From Ceratopteris richardii (lineage: Eukaryota; Streptophyta; Polypodiopsida; Polypodiales; Pteridaceae): a DNA stretch of 64,000 nt. The translations under genes were made by a program, and so were the position numbers. Of this stretch, positions 37,540 to 48,083 are shown one piece after another. The notes beneath the pieces were generated by a model. The model had not been told where the DNA came from, ran no database searches, and worked only from the letters and a program-made list of their open reading frames with translations. Within the stretch, counting starts at the first letter, position 1, and every line of letters starts with the position of its first letter. The stretch covers positions 84,538,917-84,602,916 of the forward strand of contig CM035417.1 in assembly GCA_020310875.1 (NCBI GenBank), in the 5' to 3' direction.

Positions 37540-38233
37540 TCTTGGAGCAAATGCCAAGCCTTCACACTTGGCTAGGCATTGGAAGAAGCTATGTGCAATT
37601 GTTTAAAGAACCACATGAGCCATTGCTTATGGTTTTCACCATTAACATTTGTAAAAGTCACCTGACTTAGAAGAATCTTGTAAAGCCACTAAACTGGTGG
37701 AGTTAGGAGACCTTTATGGTACGAGTTTTCTCATGAAAGAATATCTCCTCATTTAGAGGAAGAACTTTTAGGTGGAGTGTGTAGTCTATCATTTTAAGCT
37801 TCTACTTGCTAAAGACATTGCTCAATGTGTAGTCTATCATTTTAAGTGATTCCACTTGGAATCATTAGCTCTCTAAGTTAATTAGATACCCTCAGAAGGA
37901 AAAAGACATTGCTCAATGTGTAGTCTATCATTTTAAGTGATTCCACTTGGAATCATTAGCTCTCTAAGTTAATTGTATTGTGAGTACTGAGCAAAACTTC
38001 CAACCGGTATCAAGACCAAAAAAGCAACTTTTTAGTCACTAGTTAGTTGCAAACTTATCTGTTTTGATCCTATTGTTTGAAGCATCATCTTCAAAGCACA
38101 TAGGCACTTATTTAGTGTCATTGGAAAGATAAAGGGGCCTACAACACAAATTTGAAGTAAAAGAGGGTAGTTACTAAGCAAGGATTAGCAGTACCAACTC
38201 ATTTCTTGAGGTGTCCATCCATCTTTTCCAACA
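37540..38233 (+). repeat. 5' LTR of copia J (left end approximate)
   Basis: It ends TTTTCCAACA, one base before a primer binding site. The left end is placed where TTGGAGCAAATGCCAAGCC begins, which resembles the start of the copia G LTR. It includes a 91-bp-period tandem duplication. Confidence 0.65.
37811..37974. repeat. Tandem duplication, period 91 bp
   Basis: 37811-37883 recurs at 37902-37974, sharing GACATTGCTCAATGTG and GATTCCACTTGGAATC without visible change. Part of the core, GTGTAGTCTATCATTTTAAG, also occurs once just before at about 37779. Confidence 0.9.
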
Positions 38234-38234
38234 A

Positions 38235-38247
38235 TGGTATCAGAGCA
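38235..38247 (+). promoter_or_regulatory. Primer binding site of copia J
   Basis: TGGTATCAGAGCA, initiator tRNA-Met type, next to the LTR end. Confidence 0.85.
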
Positions 38248-38259
38248 ATTTGAGGTAAA

Positions 38260-38895
38260 ATGGGAGATGATTTCCCTTCTTTTATTGATAAATTGGACAG
38301 GAAAAACTATCGAGCATGGTTTTTGAGGATGAAGACATACTTACAAGGAAGGAGTCTCTATGGATACATATCAAGAGATGAGGAGATGCCCTTTTTCAGA
38401 AGCAAAGGACAACCTACAAGAGAGGAGCTTGAAAGACTCAATTCATGGTGTGCCAAAGATGCATTAGCAAGGTCATATCTTCTTAACTCTATGTCTAACT
38501 TCCTTCTTCCACATATTAGGAACTGTAAAACATCCCAAGAGACTTGGGATACATTGTCTTCATACTTTTTGTCCAATACAAGAACAAGAAAGAACCAATT
38601 GTGGATTGAGTTTACCACTCAAAGGAAGCAACCCAAGCAAACCATTTTAGAGTATGTGACCAAAGTCAAAGATGTGGCTGACCGATTGGCAAGCATAGGA
38701 GAAGAGATTGAAGAGGAGCAAATGGATAACCGTCAAGATGTAATAACTCTTCTGCCCTATACACAGATAAATCCAAGTTTAAAGAGAAAGGGAAAATAAA
38801 AAAGATTGAAGATGAAGGTACTACGTCTCAAGCTAACTATGCAGGGAGAGGTAGGAACTCAAGAGGTAGGGGCAGAGGAGGTAAGCAAGGTAGGG
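38260..38895 (+). pseudogene. Copia J gag, left part
   Basis: It starts MGDDFPSFIDKLDRKNYRAW and is closely related to copia G Gag, including LLPHIRNCKTSQETWD. It reaches a Gly/Arg-rich stretch (AGRGRNSRGRGRGGKQGR) where gypsy K is inserted. Gag sequence resumes after K at 55778. Confidence 0.85.
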
Positions 38896-39591
38896 TGTTG
38901 GCAGCAGTCGGGGAACCGAAGGAGCCACAAGACGAAGAGAGTCAGAGCGAAGGGACAACACAAGCAGACATGGCAGTCAAAGAAGATCTGGAAAATAGGC
39001 CATCTAAATTTTTCAGACATCAAGGAGTTGAGCACACAAGAAGAAAGAGCAAGTAGGGAGCTCAAAGAGGTGTATGACAAATCAAGAGAGAAAATCCCTA
39101 CACAAATAGTGATTTTAATCACTGAACACCATTGTAAATACCATTTCATATTTTTGTAGCTCCATTTTGTGCAAGCCAAGGAGTCCTTGAGCTTGAGGAG
39201 CTTTAGAAGTATCTACCTGCCAATTTTCGTATTTTTTAGATCTCGTTTGAGCCCTCAAATAAGCCCTGGAACCTAATTTTTAACTAGGCCAGACACTAGG
39301 TCTGAACAGGGCCAAAGCTAGTCAAAAACTATAAAAGGACCTAGAGAGCTCATTTTTGAGGTTGGATTGTAATTGAAATGAACTTGTGAGAGCTTTTTTT
39401 GAAAGTAATCTAAGAACTCCATTGCTTCTCATTCTTTGTCTTGCCGTGTGTGCGCGCGTGTGTGTATGTGTGTGCATGTTTGTGTGCTTCTCACTCACGC
39501 ACTTGTGTCTCCACTTACTCGAGGTCTTCATACCATCCTCACATCTTCTCGGATTGACATTAAAGGAGGTGCTACTCATCATGGAGCTACA
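38896..39591 (+). repeat. 5' LTR of gypsy K (696 bp)
   Basis: It starts TGTTGGCAGCAGTCGG and ends GGAGCTACA. A clear TATA box, TATAAAAGG, lies at 39330-39338. A GT/GC-alternating run near 39447-39488 follows it within the transcribed part. Confidence 0.97.
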
Positions 39592-39599
39592 CCAAATTT

Positions 39600-39620
39600 T
39601 GGCACCGTTGCCGGGGATCG
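39600..39620 (+). promoter_or_regulatory. Primer binding site of gypsy K, tRNA-Asp type
   Basis: TGGCACCGTTGCCGGGGATC lies nine bases after the LTR and is complementary, with one mismatch, to the 3' end of plant tRNA-Asp. The same primer is known from Athila-like elements. Confidence 0.85.
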
Positions 39621-41546
39621 AGCTTTGAGGACGAGCGTGTGATGGTAAGACGTAGGGTTGACGCGTTGGAGTTGTAGGTAATTTCTTCACTTTTATCCAC
39701 TTTCATGTTTTTTCTACACCATCTGCATCACCATCATCATCATCACCATCTCCCACCTCCATCTCCATCATCGCAAAAAATTTCAGTTTTTTGACTATAT
39801 CTCCTTCCCCCTTTCATTTACCTCATTTCACTTGTGAGAGAGAGCGAGAGAGCGGTATTGCGTGTGTTATTTCTTGCATGTTTTTTGAGCATTTTGCAGG
39901 TTCTTGCTGTATCACCATCCCCAGCATTCTGCGCAGGTACGGAACTGTTCGGTCCTGTCTCTGTGTCGCCGGTTTCTGTCAATCGTGACCGACAGAAAAG
40001 TTGCTCTATTTGCTAAACAAAGTGCATATCCATGACCTACAGGCCTAGAGCTTCCCAAAAATGTGTTTAGTTTTTTGAAATTCCACAGATTTCTGTCAAT
40101 CGCGATTGCTCTGTCAATCGCGACCGACAAACCACGACGGACAGTTGCCGACGGCTCTGTCAATCGCGACGGACACCTCGATCGGGACCAATAGGGTCAA
40201 CGGCCGACAGGGTCAACGACCGACTCAGTCAACGACCGATTGACCACAACTGACGGACCATACGCGTGACACGTGTCAATCGCGATCGAGCCATCAATCG
40301 TGATCGACCTGTCAATCGCGACTGACAGCCCACGACGGACCTGTGAATCGCAACCGACATAGTCAACGACTGTTTGACCACGACGGACAGACCCTCGCGA
40401 CCGACCTGTCAATCGCGATCAACTCATCAATCGCGACTGACAGAGTCAACGACCCTTTGACCACGACTGATTGACTTTTCGAGACACCTGTCAATCGCGA
40501 TTGACACATCAATCGCGACTGACAGCCACGACGGACCTGTCAATCGCGATCGACACGTCGATCGCGACTGACCTGTCAATCGCGACCGACAGACTTTGCA
40601 AACACGTTAGAAGGGCAAATTAGGTCAATTTTTTTGGAAAAAAATATTGGTCTCAATTTTGGCTAAGTGTGGGGCAAACACTAGGGTATAGAATTGCATC
40701 GCGAGGCCGTGCCACAAGCAACTCGAGAATTCCTGTTTACCTGTTAGCCTGTTTTGAATCCTGTTTAACTCCAAAACCCTGAACGGTCATAACTTTTTCA
40801 TACGAAATCCAATCTTTGAGCTCTAGGGCTTGTCAGAAAGCTCGTGGCATATACTACACGCCCTCAACTGTTCTTTATAAGAATAATGCATTGATTTTCA
40901 GATAGGGTATTTTGAAGTGACCATACCCAGGGGGAACAAAATTCAGGGATCCCTAGAATTATTTTCCATAAAACCAAAGGGCTAATTGGTGTTTGAGTTA
41001 CATGAATGGAAGTGCTTGGGGTTGTCTTTTGAATTTAAGTCTTAAGCTAATCTTGGGCCTTTTACAGGTCCTTTGAGAGCATCGAAGGGTACGCAAAGCA
41101 AGAGTAAGTGCAGGCTTGGGAACACGCGTCCTGGGCACACCAGGGCAACAACTCAAGGAAAGGAACTCAAGGTTGGAAAACCTGCAACACCCTCTGTCAA
41201 TTCTTAGTTTAGGTTAAGTGCGGGTAGTGTTAGAAGCAATTCCAGGCAACGATAGGCACGAGATAAATCAAAGAATATCTAAGAAATCAAGTTCAAGTCA
41301 AGAGATAACCTGTGTGTGTGAACGACAACCTTAAAGGAAAAGAACCTAACGTGAAACGACCAAACTAAAGTGCGAAATTAAACTCAAGTATTCCTAACGA
41401 CGTGATATCAGACAAGAGTATAAACACGGTAATCAACATAAAAAGGGGAATAAGTAATTGATACAAAGGACTCAGAAACGTGGTTGTACCTGGGAAAATT
41501 GGGTTAATCAGTTGGGCATAAGAACCTTAGATCAGGGCGACATCTA
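39621..41546 (+). other. Long leader of gypsy K
   Basis: A 1.9-kb untranslated leader precedes gag. It holds a CpG-rich short-repeat block (39974-40593), described separately. The remainder has no long open frame or motif I recognise. Long leaders are common in the Ogre/Tat/Athila group. Confidence 0.7.
39974..40593. repeat. CpG-rich degenerate short repeats in the gypsy K leader
   Basis: The word TCAATCGCGA occurs 11 times exactly, usually as CTGTCAATCGCGAYYGAC, with further one-base variants. Related words ACGACGGAC and GTCAACGACCG are mixed in. Spacing is irregular (about 17-115 bases), so it is an interspersed motif cluster rather than a clean satellite. Confidence 0.9.
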
Positions 41547-44500
41547 GTGAGGGATAGACAAAGCCTTAGGTCTTTAGAGGCTAGTGTCAATCATTCTGCG
41601 AGGTCTTGGGCCCAGCAGTTGAGTCACCACTCGCATTATCCTAGCTCTGATACCAGTGAATCAGAGATGTCTCAAGGCATGGACAGACCTACGGGAAGTT
41701 TAGGAGTGCCATACTTGCACAGAGTAGAAGGCCCTTACAAAACGCAGTTGGAATACCTTAGGACCAACCGATTAGGTGCTAGCATCTATGAGGACGGTCT
41801 AGGAAGATCCATGGTCCAGATTAAAAACCCTGACCAATCCATTGGGCTAGAGCGCCCAGCTGTCAAGTTCAAAAACGGAGCATACGTAGACAAGGAAGGG
41901 ACAATATATGTAGTCACCAGTCATCCCGATAGGACTGATGAATTTGGGAATGTAGTCCCAGAATCAGACTTAGATGAACTAGAGCAAGGAAACATGGGAG
42001 TAGAACCAAGGACCCCTCGAGGGAAATTTGTTCTTACGAGGTTTATCACACCAGAGTGGATTCCCCAAGATAATAAGAGCATAGATCTTCTTCTGAACCG
42101 AGAGACTGAAGAAGCCTTTTGGAGATATAAATCTGATCGGCCATTTGATATAGGAACAATCATGATCTATGAGTTTAAGGATCCTGATAGCCCAGGCAGA
42201 GTGACCTACTTAAATCAAGCCTCAGAGAGGATCTTCGTGGTGACAGAGAATGATAGGCATGCTTACACCTGGAAAGGTGAAATTATTTTCCCCCAAACAA
42301 GATCAAATGTGTCCTACGGTCACCCTAGAGCGGGAACATCCCAAGCTCATGGAACTCAAAGAGACAGAAGTAGAGATAGGCCAGAAGTGAGCTTTACCAA
42401 CTCAGGGGGCAGAGAAAGAACGAGGACGGAAACAAATAGAGTAGAGCCTGAGGTACTTAGAGCTCACAGGAATCAAAGAAACGCAGATGAGTTCCCTCTA
42501 CCACGACCTAGAGAGCACACCAGGACTTTGAGACCAACGCAGCTAGTTAAGTCCATGAAGAACTACTTCGATGGCACTGGAGATCCATACGATCATGTGG
42601 CTGAGTTTAGACAAGTCCTGAGAGCTGAACAAGTGGAGGATCTATTCACGCAGTACAATGCCTTTGGTCTAACCCTTAGGAACACTGCCCTGACATGGTT
42701 TCAGCCACTAAACGAGAGACAGTTCAGGAGCATAGACCAACTCCTAGAGGCTTTCATTATTGAATTCTCTAAGAGTGGCATAAGATATAATACCTCCTCA
42801 CTGATTCACAGCTTCAAGCAAACCCCTCAAGAGACCGTGAGACTTGCAGGACAAAGATTTAGGCAATATCTTGAAAGATGCCCTATTTCGGAGCTACCCA
42901 CACCAGCTAAGCAAGTGGCTTTATTCTTGGATGGATTGCTGAGTACAAAGTTAAGATCCTATGTGTACTTGAAGGACCCTAGGACCATAGAAGAGTGTGT
43001 ACGCATGTGCATTGACATCGAGGATAACCTAGGGGAGGAGTTAGAGCTTTCCAAGATATACAAAGATTCAGATAGTGCCTCTAGCCTCTCTTCCACGCAA
43101 TCCTTATCAATTGAGGAACTTGCAGAGAAAGTGGCTCAAAAATTAGGTGTCACTAGTAAACAGATCCCAAGGTTTGCCCCTGTGAAAAGATGCTACACTT
43201 GTGGTGGCGACCACATGGCGAATGTATGTCCCATTATGGCCCAACCCCAAGTAAATCCCAGTAGCCAGTACTGCACCATAGAACAGAGGTACACAAATCA
43301 CACAGCACAAGACTGCCCATACAACAAGCAAGCAGTTAGGCAAACCTACCCTCAGCCATACCCTCAACAAGGCAGATACCAGAACCAATACCCACCACAA
43401 CAGTATGCTAGGCCTCAACAAACCTACCAAACACAATACCAAGCCCAGCAAAGGCCTCAACCTGTGTTAGCCCAACAACCTCCAGCTCCATCCAACTTGA
43501 TCCCTGTAAAGTATGCAGCTGCAGAAGAAAACCTGAATAGAGCTATAGTCCCCGTAACGCCATTGCTTTCAGAAAGTGATCCCAGTGACCATAGCTTCGA
43601 TTCTACACATGTTGATAGTCCCCAAGCTTACTATATGCAGTCTCCTGAACATGGTGAGTCTTACTATAGTGAAGAGCCAAATGAACCTAGTTGGGAGTCA
43701 GATTACACAAACGTCATGTATGCAAACCCCAACCCTAGACCCCCACCTAGACAAGTAAGAACCCCATTCCCTAGAGGACCATGCTACAGATGTCAAGGAG
43801 ATCATCTCATTCGTGACTGTCCCTTGCCTCCACCTACACAACCCCAGTCAGTAACGATCCAGGGCTATTGTCAAGAGTGTGGAAAGGAGCATCTCTTACG
43901 AGATTGCCCTAAAAATCCTAATAATATGCCAAAAATCACTCCTATTAACGTTATTGGGTTGGTAGTAGACTCCACAGGAAGTGTGACATCCACCGCACCA
44001 GTACAGGTAGTGACTAGAGCTCAGGCATTGCAGCAGAACCAAGGGGTAAACCAGGATAAGAACCCAGAGGCTAGTGAAACCGAGAGCATGACAAAGAAGA
44101 GGACTAGAGCGTGGAAAGATAGTCGGGAAAGAATGAAAAGACAATGGGCTAAAAAGATGAGTGAACTTGAGGAAAGCATAAGAGAAACCAAAGCCAAGAT
44201 AACTGAACTCACATCTCAAACTCCCTCTCACACTATCCCACCACCACCATTCCCATCGCCATCCGACCCGCTACCTTCCAACCCACCTCATACGATTCCA
44301 CCACCCCCTAGAGTAGGATCAGTATTAGCTGATCCCCCTCCTGAAGACATAGACATGATGCTTAAAGCATATCAGGCCAGAATCCAAGAAGGGCCAAATG
44401 TAACGGATCATGACAAGTGTTACCCTAGAGCTGACCTAGAGATAGAAAGAACCAAGCTTTGCGCGAAAATGGTCGCATTGGCTCAGACTATGTTTGAAGC

Positions 44501-45689
44501 CAGTCGCCTTTTCAATTACTCGGGCTCAACCAAGACGCAATTACACTTGGATGGACTTCTAGAGAAGTTAGAGGGCATAATTGCAAGATCTGCCAAGGAA
44601 GAAAAAAATCAAGAAAGAGATAAAGCAAGCAAAAACATGACCCATCCCCCATCAAAAGCTTACGTGCCCAATTCCACTGAACCAGACAACCCCTCCTCCC
44701 TAGAAAGAATAGAGGATCTAATGGCACAATCACAAAAGGAACTCGCCCCTCAACACCATGACAAGGCTAGTGAAAGAGCAGGTCTTCCTACCCAGAAAGC
44801 CTATGTGCCTGAGGCCTACGTGCCTAACTCTACGGAGCCAGACACCTCTTCTTCTATGAATCAATACACACCAGAATTCTTGCGAGAGATTCAAGAAGCT
44901 AAATGGGCTAAAGAGGGTGAATTTCCTCCTCCCATTGAACTGGTGGATGACACACACGATCAATTTCCACAAGACCTTCCTTCCATTTATGGAGAGCACG
45001 AGAGTGCCCAATCTCAAGAAAGATTAGACTTTGAGTCTAATTCTCTACAAGAACTTCCCCATTTCACAGGCCCATGGGAAGCAACGTCCACTTGTATGAG
45101 AGCACCTACGGTCATGGTACGAAATGAGGACTCAGTCATACCTAGGAACACAGAGGTAGTGAAGAACACCAAAGTGCAGTGCAATCTCACTTTCGAAGAG
45201 CTGCTTAAGGTTAGACCAGAAGTGTGGAAAAATGTAGCCAATCAAGTGCCCGAGATAGCAAAACCTCGTTCCCAGGTAGGATCACATAGGACAGTGCCAG
45301 AGATACCCTTGGATAAGATAGGAGATATGTGTGAAGGTGAAGAAGGGAACACCTATCTTCCCATTACCTACCAAGAGTACACCACCAAGGCAATTTTGGA
45401 CTCAGGTGCAGGAGTTGCAATTGCCACCACTTCCCTATGGAAGCGTTGGGGCAAGCCAGCACTCAAGCCAACGAGAATGAAATTGCAGATGGCCGATGGT
45501 CATATTGAGAGACCCTTAGGATTACTAGAAGGAATAACTCTCACCACTAGTTGTGGTGTCGAGTTCGAGCATACCTTTGCCATATGTGAATTTAGCAAGA
45601 ACCATGCCTATGAAATGATCTTGGGACGACCCTTTATGCGACAGTTGCAAGTGGTACAGGATTGGGGAACCAATTCTCTGTACCTGTAG
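41547..45689 (+). CDS. Gypsy K gag with C-terminal protease
   Basis: An uninterrupted 1380-codon frame, several times a normal Gag. A Retrotrans_gag-type capsid region lies near residues 330-500 (FDGTGDPYDHVAEFR, TALTWFQPL, VALFLDGLLSTKLRSYV). Three short-spaced zinc knuckles of CX2CX3HX4C form lie at 43191-43229, 43782-43820 and 43869-43907, among Gln/Pro- and Ser-rich sequence. A basic helical stretch (residues about 845-890) and Pro-rich linkers follow. The last about 110 residues are a retropepsin (ILDSGAG near 45393 and MILGRPF near 45613). It would assemble particles and process the polyprotein. The start is the first ATG of the frame; the extra N-terminal 330 residues are unassigned. 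Confidence 0.9.
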   Translation: MRDRQSLRSLEASVNHSARSWAQQLSHHSHYPSSDTSESEMSQGMDRPTGSLGVPYLHRVEGPYKTQLEYLRTNRLGASIYEDGLGRSMVQIKNPDQSIGLERPAVKFKNGAYVDKEGTIYVVTSHPDRTDEFGNVVPESDLDELEQGNMGVEPRTPRGKFVLTRFITPEWIPQDNKSIDLLLNRETEEAFWRYKSDRPFDIGTIMIYEFKDPDSPGRVTYLNQASERIFVVTENDRHAYTWKGEIIFPQTRSNVSYGHPRAGTSQAHGTQRDRSRDRPEVSFTNSGGRERTRTETNRVEPEVLRAHRNQRNADEFPLPRPREHTRTLRPTQLVKSMKNYFDGTGDPYDHVAEFRQVLRAEQVEDLFTQYNAFGLTLRNTALTWFQPLNERQFRSIDQLLEAFIIEFSKSGIRYNTSSLIHSFKQTPQETVRLAGQRFRQYLERCPISELPTPAKQVALFLDGLLSTKLRSYVYLKDPRTIEECVRMCIDIEDNLGEELELSKIYKDSDSASSLSSTQSLSIEELAEKVAQKLGVTSKQIPRFAPVKRCYTCGGDHMANVCPIMAQPQVNPSSQYCTIEQRYTNHTAQDCPYNKQAVRQTYPQPYPQQGRYQNQYPPQQYARPQQTYQTQYQAQQRPQPVLAQQPPAPSNLIPVKYAAAEENLNRAIVPVTPLLSESDPSDHSFDSTHVDSPQAYYMQSPEHGESYYSEEPNEPSWESDYTNVMYANPNPRPPPRQVRTPFPRGPCYRCQGDHLIRDCPLPPPTQPQSVTIQGYCQECGKEHLLRDCPKNPNNMPKITPINVIGLVVDSTGSVTSTAPVQVVTRAQALQQNQGVNQDKNPEASETESMTKKRTRAWKDSRERMKRQWAKKMSELEESIRETKAKITELTSQTPSHTIPPPPFPSPSDPLPSNPPHTIPPPPRVGSVLADPPPEDIDMMLKAYQARIQEGPNVTDHDKCYPRADLEIERTKLCAKMVALAQTMFEASRLFNYSGSTKTQLHLDGLLEKLEGIIARSAKEEKNQERDKASKNMTHPPSKAYVPNSTEPDNPSSLERIEDLMAQSQKELAPQHHDKASERAGLPTQKAYVPEAYVPNSTEPDTSSSMNQYTPEFLREIQEAKWAKEGEFPPPIELVDDTHDQFPQDLPSIYGEHESAQSQERLDFESNSLQELPHFTGPWEATSTCMRAPTVMVRNEDSVIPRNTEVVKNTKVQCNLTFEELLKVRPEVWKNVANQVPEIAKPRSQVGSHRTVPEIPLDKIGDMCEGEEGNTYLPITYQEYTTKAILDSGAGVAIATTSLWKRWGKPALKPTRMKLQMADGHIERPLGLLEGITLTTSCGVEFEHTFAICEFSKNHAYEMILGRPFMRQLQVVQDWGTNSLYL

Positions 45690-45794
45690 CACTTAGGTGT
45701 TACGACCAAAGTCAATCTCAAGGATTACTCTCATAGAGATGTCCCTCCCATCCAATGGAACCCCATCCATAGAGCCAAAGATGATACAGAATCG

Positions 45795-47984
45795 GTGCAT
45801 TCCATAGGATCAGGATCCTCATGGATGCATGAAGACACTCACTTATGGATGTGCAAAGTAGCAGTAGAGGAAGAGAAGAGAGAAAAGGCCAGAGAAATAG
45901 GTGCAAACAAAACACATAGACCCATTCAAGACCCAGCCTATGCACCTGTAGTCTTTCCTGACGAAGAATTTGAACCCCACAGCTCGGCAGAAATCCTAGC
46001 AACAATGGATGTAGCCATCAATGAGGAACAATGGACACCTCACTGTGATGAGGATGGCTATGACATTTCAGTCTTCTCCATAGAGCCAATCATGGGAGAG
46101 GCAGTTCTAGAAGAATGTGAACCTAGCCCTGATGCATTTGAGGATGCAAGCGAATCCGATCTAGAGTCAATCATTATGGACCCACCTTTTGCATCAGATG
46201 AAGAATATTTCTATGAAGTAGAATTTCAACCCCAAAGGCACGGAGAGCTTACAAATGATGTGCGGCTAGCCACACATGTGACCCCAAAGGAAGAAGGGAA
46301 GAAAAGAAAGAAGAGAGCAGTCACACCAGAAGAGGAAGAATCTTTGTTTGAGGTCCCGGAAAATTTTAAGAAGTACGAGATAGACGACAGGAGAGTTATG
46401 ATAAGAATGCCTAAACGAGAGGCGCAATCAGGAGAGGCCTATGATAACAAAGAAACCACCAAGAAAATAGTCGTGGCCCTAGAAGAAGGAGAGGAGAGAT
46501 GCACATACATAGGTCATGACCTAACAGAGGAAGAAGAGCATGCTTTAATAGCGTTGCTAAGAGAATACAGAGATGTATTCGCTTGGAGTTACAAGGATTT
46601 GAAGGGTGTAGACCCTGACATATGTTCACACACTATCCCCATGACCTCAGACGCCAAACCCTCTAAGCAAAAGCCATATACATATAACGATAATTATGCG
46701 GCTAAGATCAAAGAGGAGATAGATAGACTGGTTGAAGCCGGATTTATCTATGAAATTGAGCACACTGAATGGGTATCCCCCATCGTAGTGGTGCCCAAAA
46801 AGAATGGTAAATTACGTGTATGCATTAACTTGAAGAAAGTTAATGCAGCCACAATCCGAGATAACTATCCGCTTCCCATCACAGAACATCTCTTAGAAAG
46901 AGTAGCAGGCAAGGAAGTGTACAGCCTCCTCGATGGATTTTCGGGCTACAATCAAGTAGCCATAGCTCTAGAAGATCAGCATAAGACAGCTTTTGCCACA
47001 GAGTGGGGTATATTTGCCTTTCGTGTAATGCCATTTGGGCTTACCAATGCACCAGCTACCTTCCAGAGACTAATAAGCCATGTATTTAAGGAGTTCCTGA
47101 GGAAGAATTTAGAAGTCTATGTTGATGATCTTTGTGCTCATTCCAACATTAGACAAACCCATATTCCTGAACTCAGACAAATCTTTGACAAATGTAGAGA
47201 ATATCAAGTCTGCCTGAACCCAGAAAAGTGCGTTTTTATGGTCAGGCAAGGCAAGATTCTAGGACACATAGTGTCAAAGAATGGCATATCCACTGATGAA
47301 GAGAAAGTGAGAGCCATAGCCGAGCTTCCAAGGCCAAGGAATGTCAAGGAAGTACAAGCTTTCATGGGACATTGTGGTTACTACCGCAGGTTCATTCACA
47401 TGTATGCTGTCATTGCAAAGCCCATGTACGGACTTCTGACAAACTTTGAGTGGACTGAGGAATGTGAGAATTCCTTCAATGAGCTTAAACGACAATTATG
47501 TTCAGCACCAATCTTAACCACACCAGATTGGAACAAGCCATTCCATGTTCACATGGATGCATCCAATTATGCTATTGGATGTGTACTCGCACAACCTACG
47601 GGTGAAGGTAATATGGATCTTCCAATTGCCTATGCTAGTAGACAATTGAATGTAGCTGAGCGAAATTACACCACTACTGAGAGAGAAGGCTTAGGCATGG
47701 TGTATGCGGTCAAAAAGTTTAGACATTATCTGCTTGCAAATAATTTTAAATTTTTTACTGACCACCAAGCATTGCTATATCTAGTGAACAAGCCATGCAA
47801 TACAGGAAGGTTAGTAAGATGGTTTCTCTTACTAATGGAATATGATTTCGAGGTTGTGGTAAGGAAAGGGAGGACTCATTTGAGAGTTGATCATCCTTCT
47901 AGGCTCACATCTGGAGAAGCCCCACAAGGAGTATCAGATGACCTTCCTGATGCTTACTTGTTTAACTTGGAAGTGGTACCGTAG
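45795..47984 (+). CDS. Gypsy K reverse transcriptase and RNase H
   Basis: About 270 residues of acidic, unassigned N-terminal sequence precede a Ty3/gypsy reverse transcriptase: VVPKKNGKLRVCINLKKVN, FGLTNAPATFQRL and the catalytic YVDD at 47118-47129. RNase H follows with VHMDASNYAIGCVLA, TTTEREGLGMVYA and FFTDHQALLYL. No chromodomain is present further on, in keeping with the non-chromoviral branch. Confidence 0.92.
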   Translation: MHSIGSGSSWMHEDTHLWMCKVAVEEEKREKAREIGANKTHRPIQDPAYAPVVFPDEEFEPHSSAEILATMDVAINEEQWTPHCDEDGYDISVFSIEPIMGEAVLEECEPSPDAFEDASESDLESIIMDPPFASDEEYFYEVEFQPQRHGELTNDVRLATHVTPKEEGKKRKKRAVTPEEEESLFEVPENFKKYEIDDRRVMIRMPKREAQSGEAYDNKETTKKIVVALEEGEERCTYIGHDLTEEEEHALIALLREYRDVFAWSYKDLKGVDPDICSHTIPMTSDAKPSKQKPYTYNDNYAAKIKEEIDRLVEAGFIYEIEHTEWVSPIVVVPKKNGKLRVCINLKKVNAATIRDNYPLPITEHLLERVAGKEVYSLLDGFSGYNQVAIALEDQHKTAFATEWGIFAFRVMPFGLTNAPATFQRLISHVFKEFLRKNLEVYVDDLCAHSNIRQTHIPELRQIFDKCREYQVCLNPEKCVFMVRQGKILGHIVSKNGISTDEEKVRAIAELPRPRNVKEVQAFMGHCGYYRRFIHMYAVIAKPMYGLLTNFEWTEECENSFNELKRQLCSAPILTTPDWNKPFHVHMDASNYAIGCVLAQPTGEGNMDLPIAYASRQLNVAERNYTTTEREGLGMVYAVKKFRHYLLANNFKFFTDHQALLYLVNKPCNTGRLVRWFLLLMEYDFEVVVRKGRTHLRVDHPSRLTSGEAPQGVSDDLPDAYLFNLEVVP

Positions 47985-48083
47985 TGGGCTAAGCCATTAG
48001 TGCCAGTATTGACATACGGACCTAACCACCCAATAATAGCCACATAGGATAGAGAGGTCGTAAAATCCCAAAAGTATCACATC

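Noticed and set aside
38859-39179. Minus-strand 106-codon open frame (also near 55046-55360)
   Set aside because: It appears twice only because it lies in both LTRs of gypsy K.
39386-39642. Small secreted-protein-like open frames in the gypsy K LTR
   Set aside because: The hydrophobic run comes from the alternating GT/GC tract in the LTR; the same frames recur in the 3' LTR.
39974-40593. CRISPR-like array
   Set aside because: Motif spacing is irregular, there are no uniform spacers, and the context is a plant retrotransposon leader.
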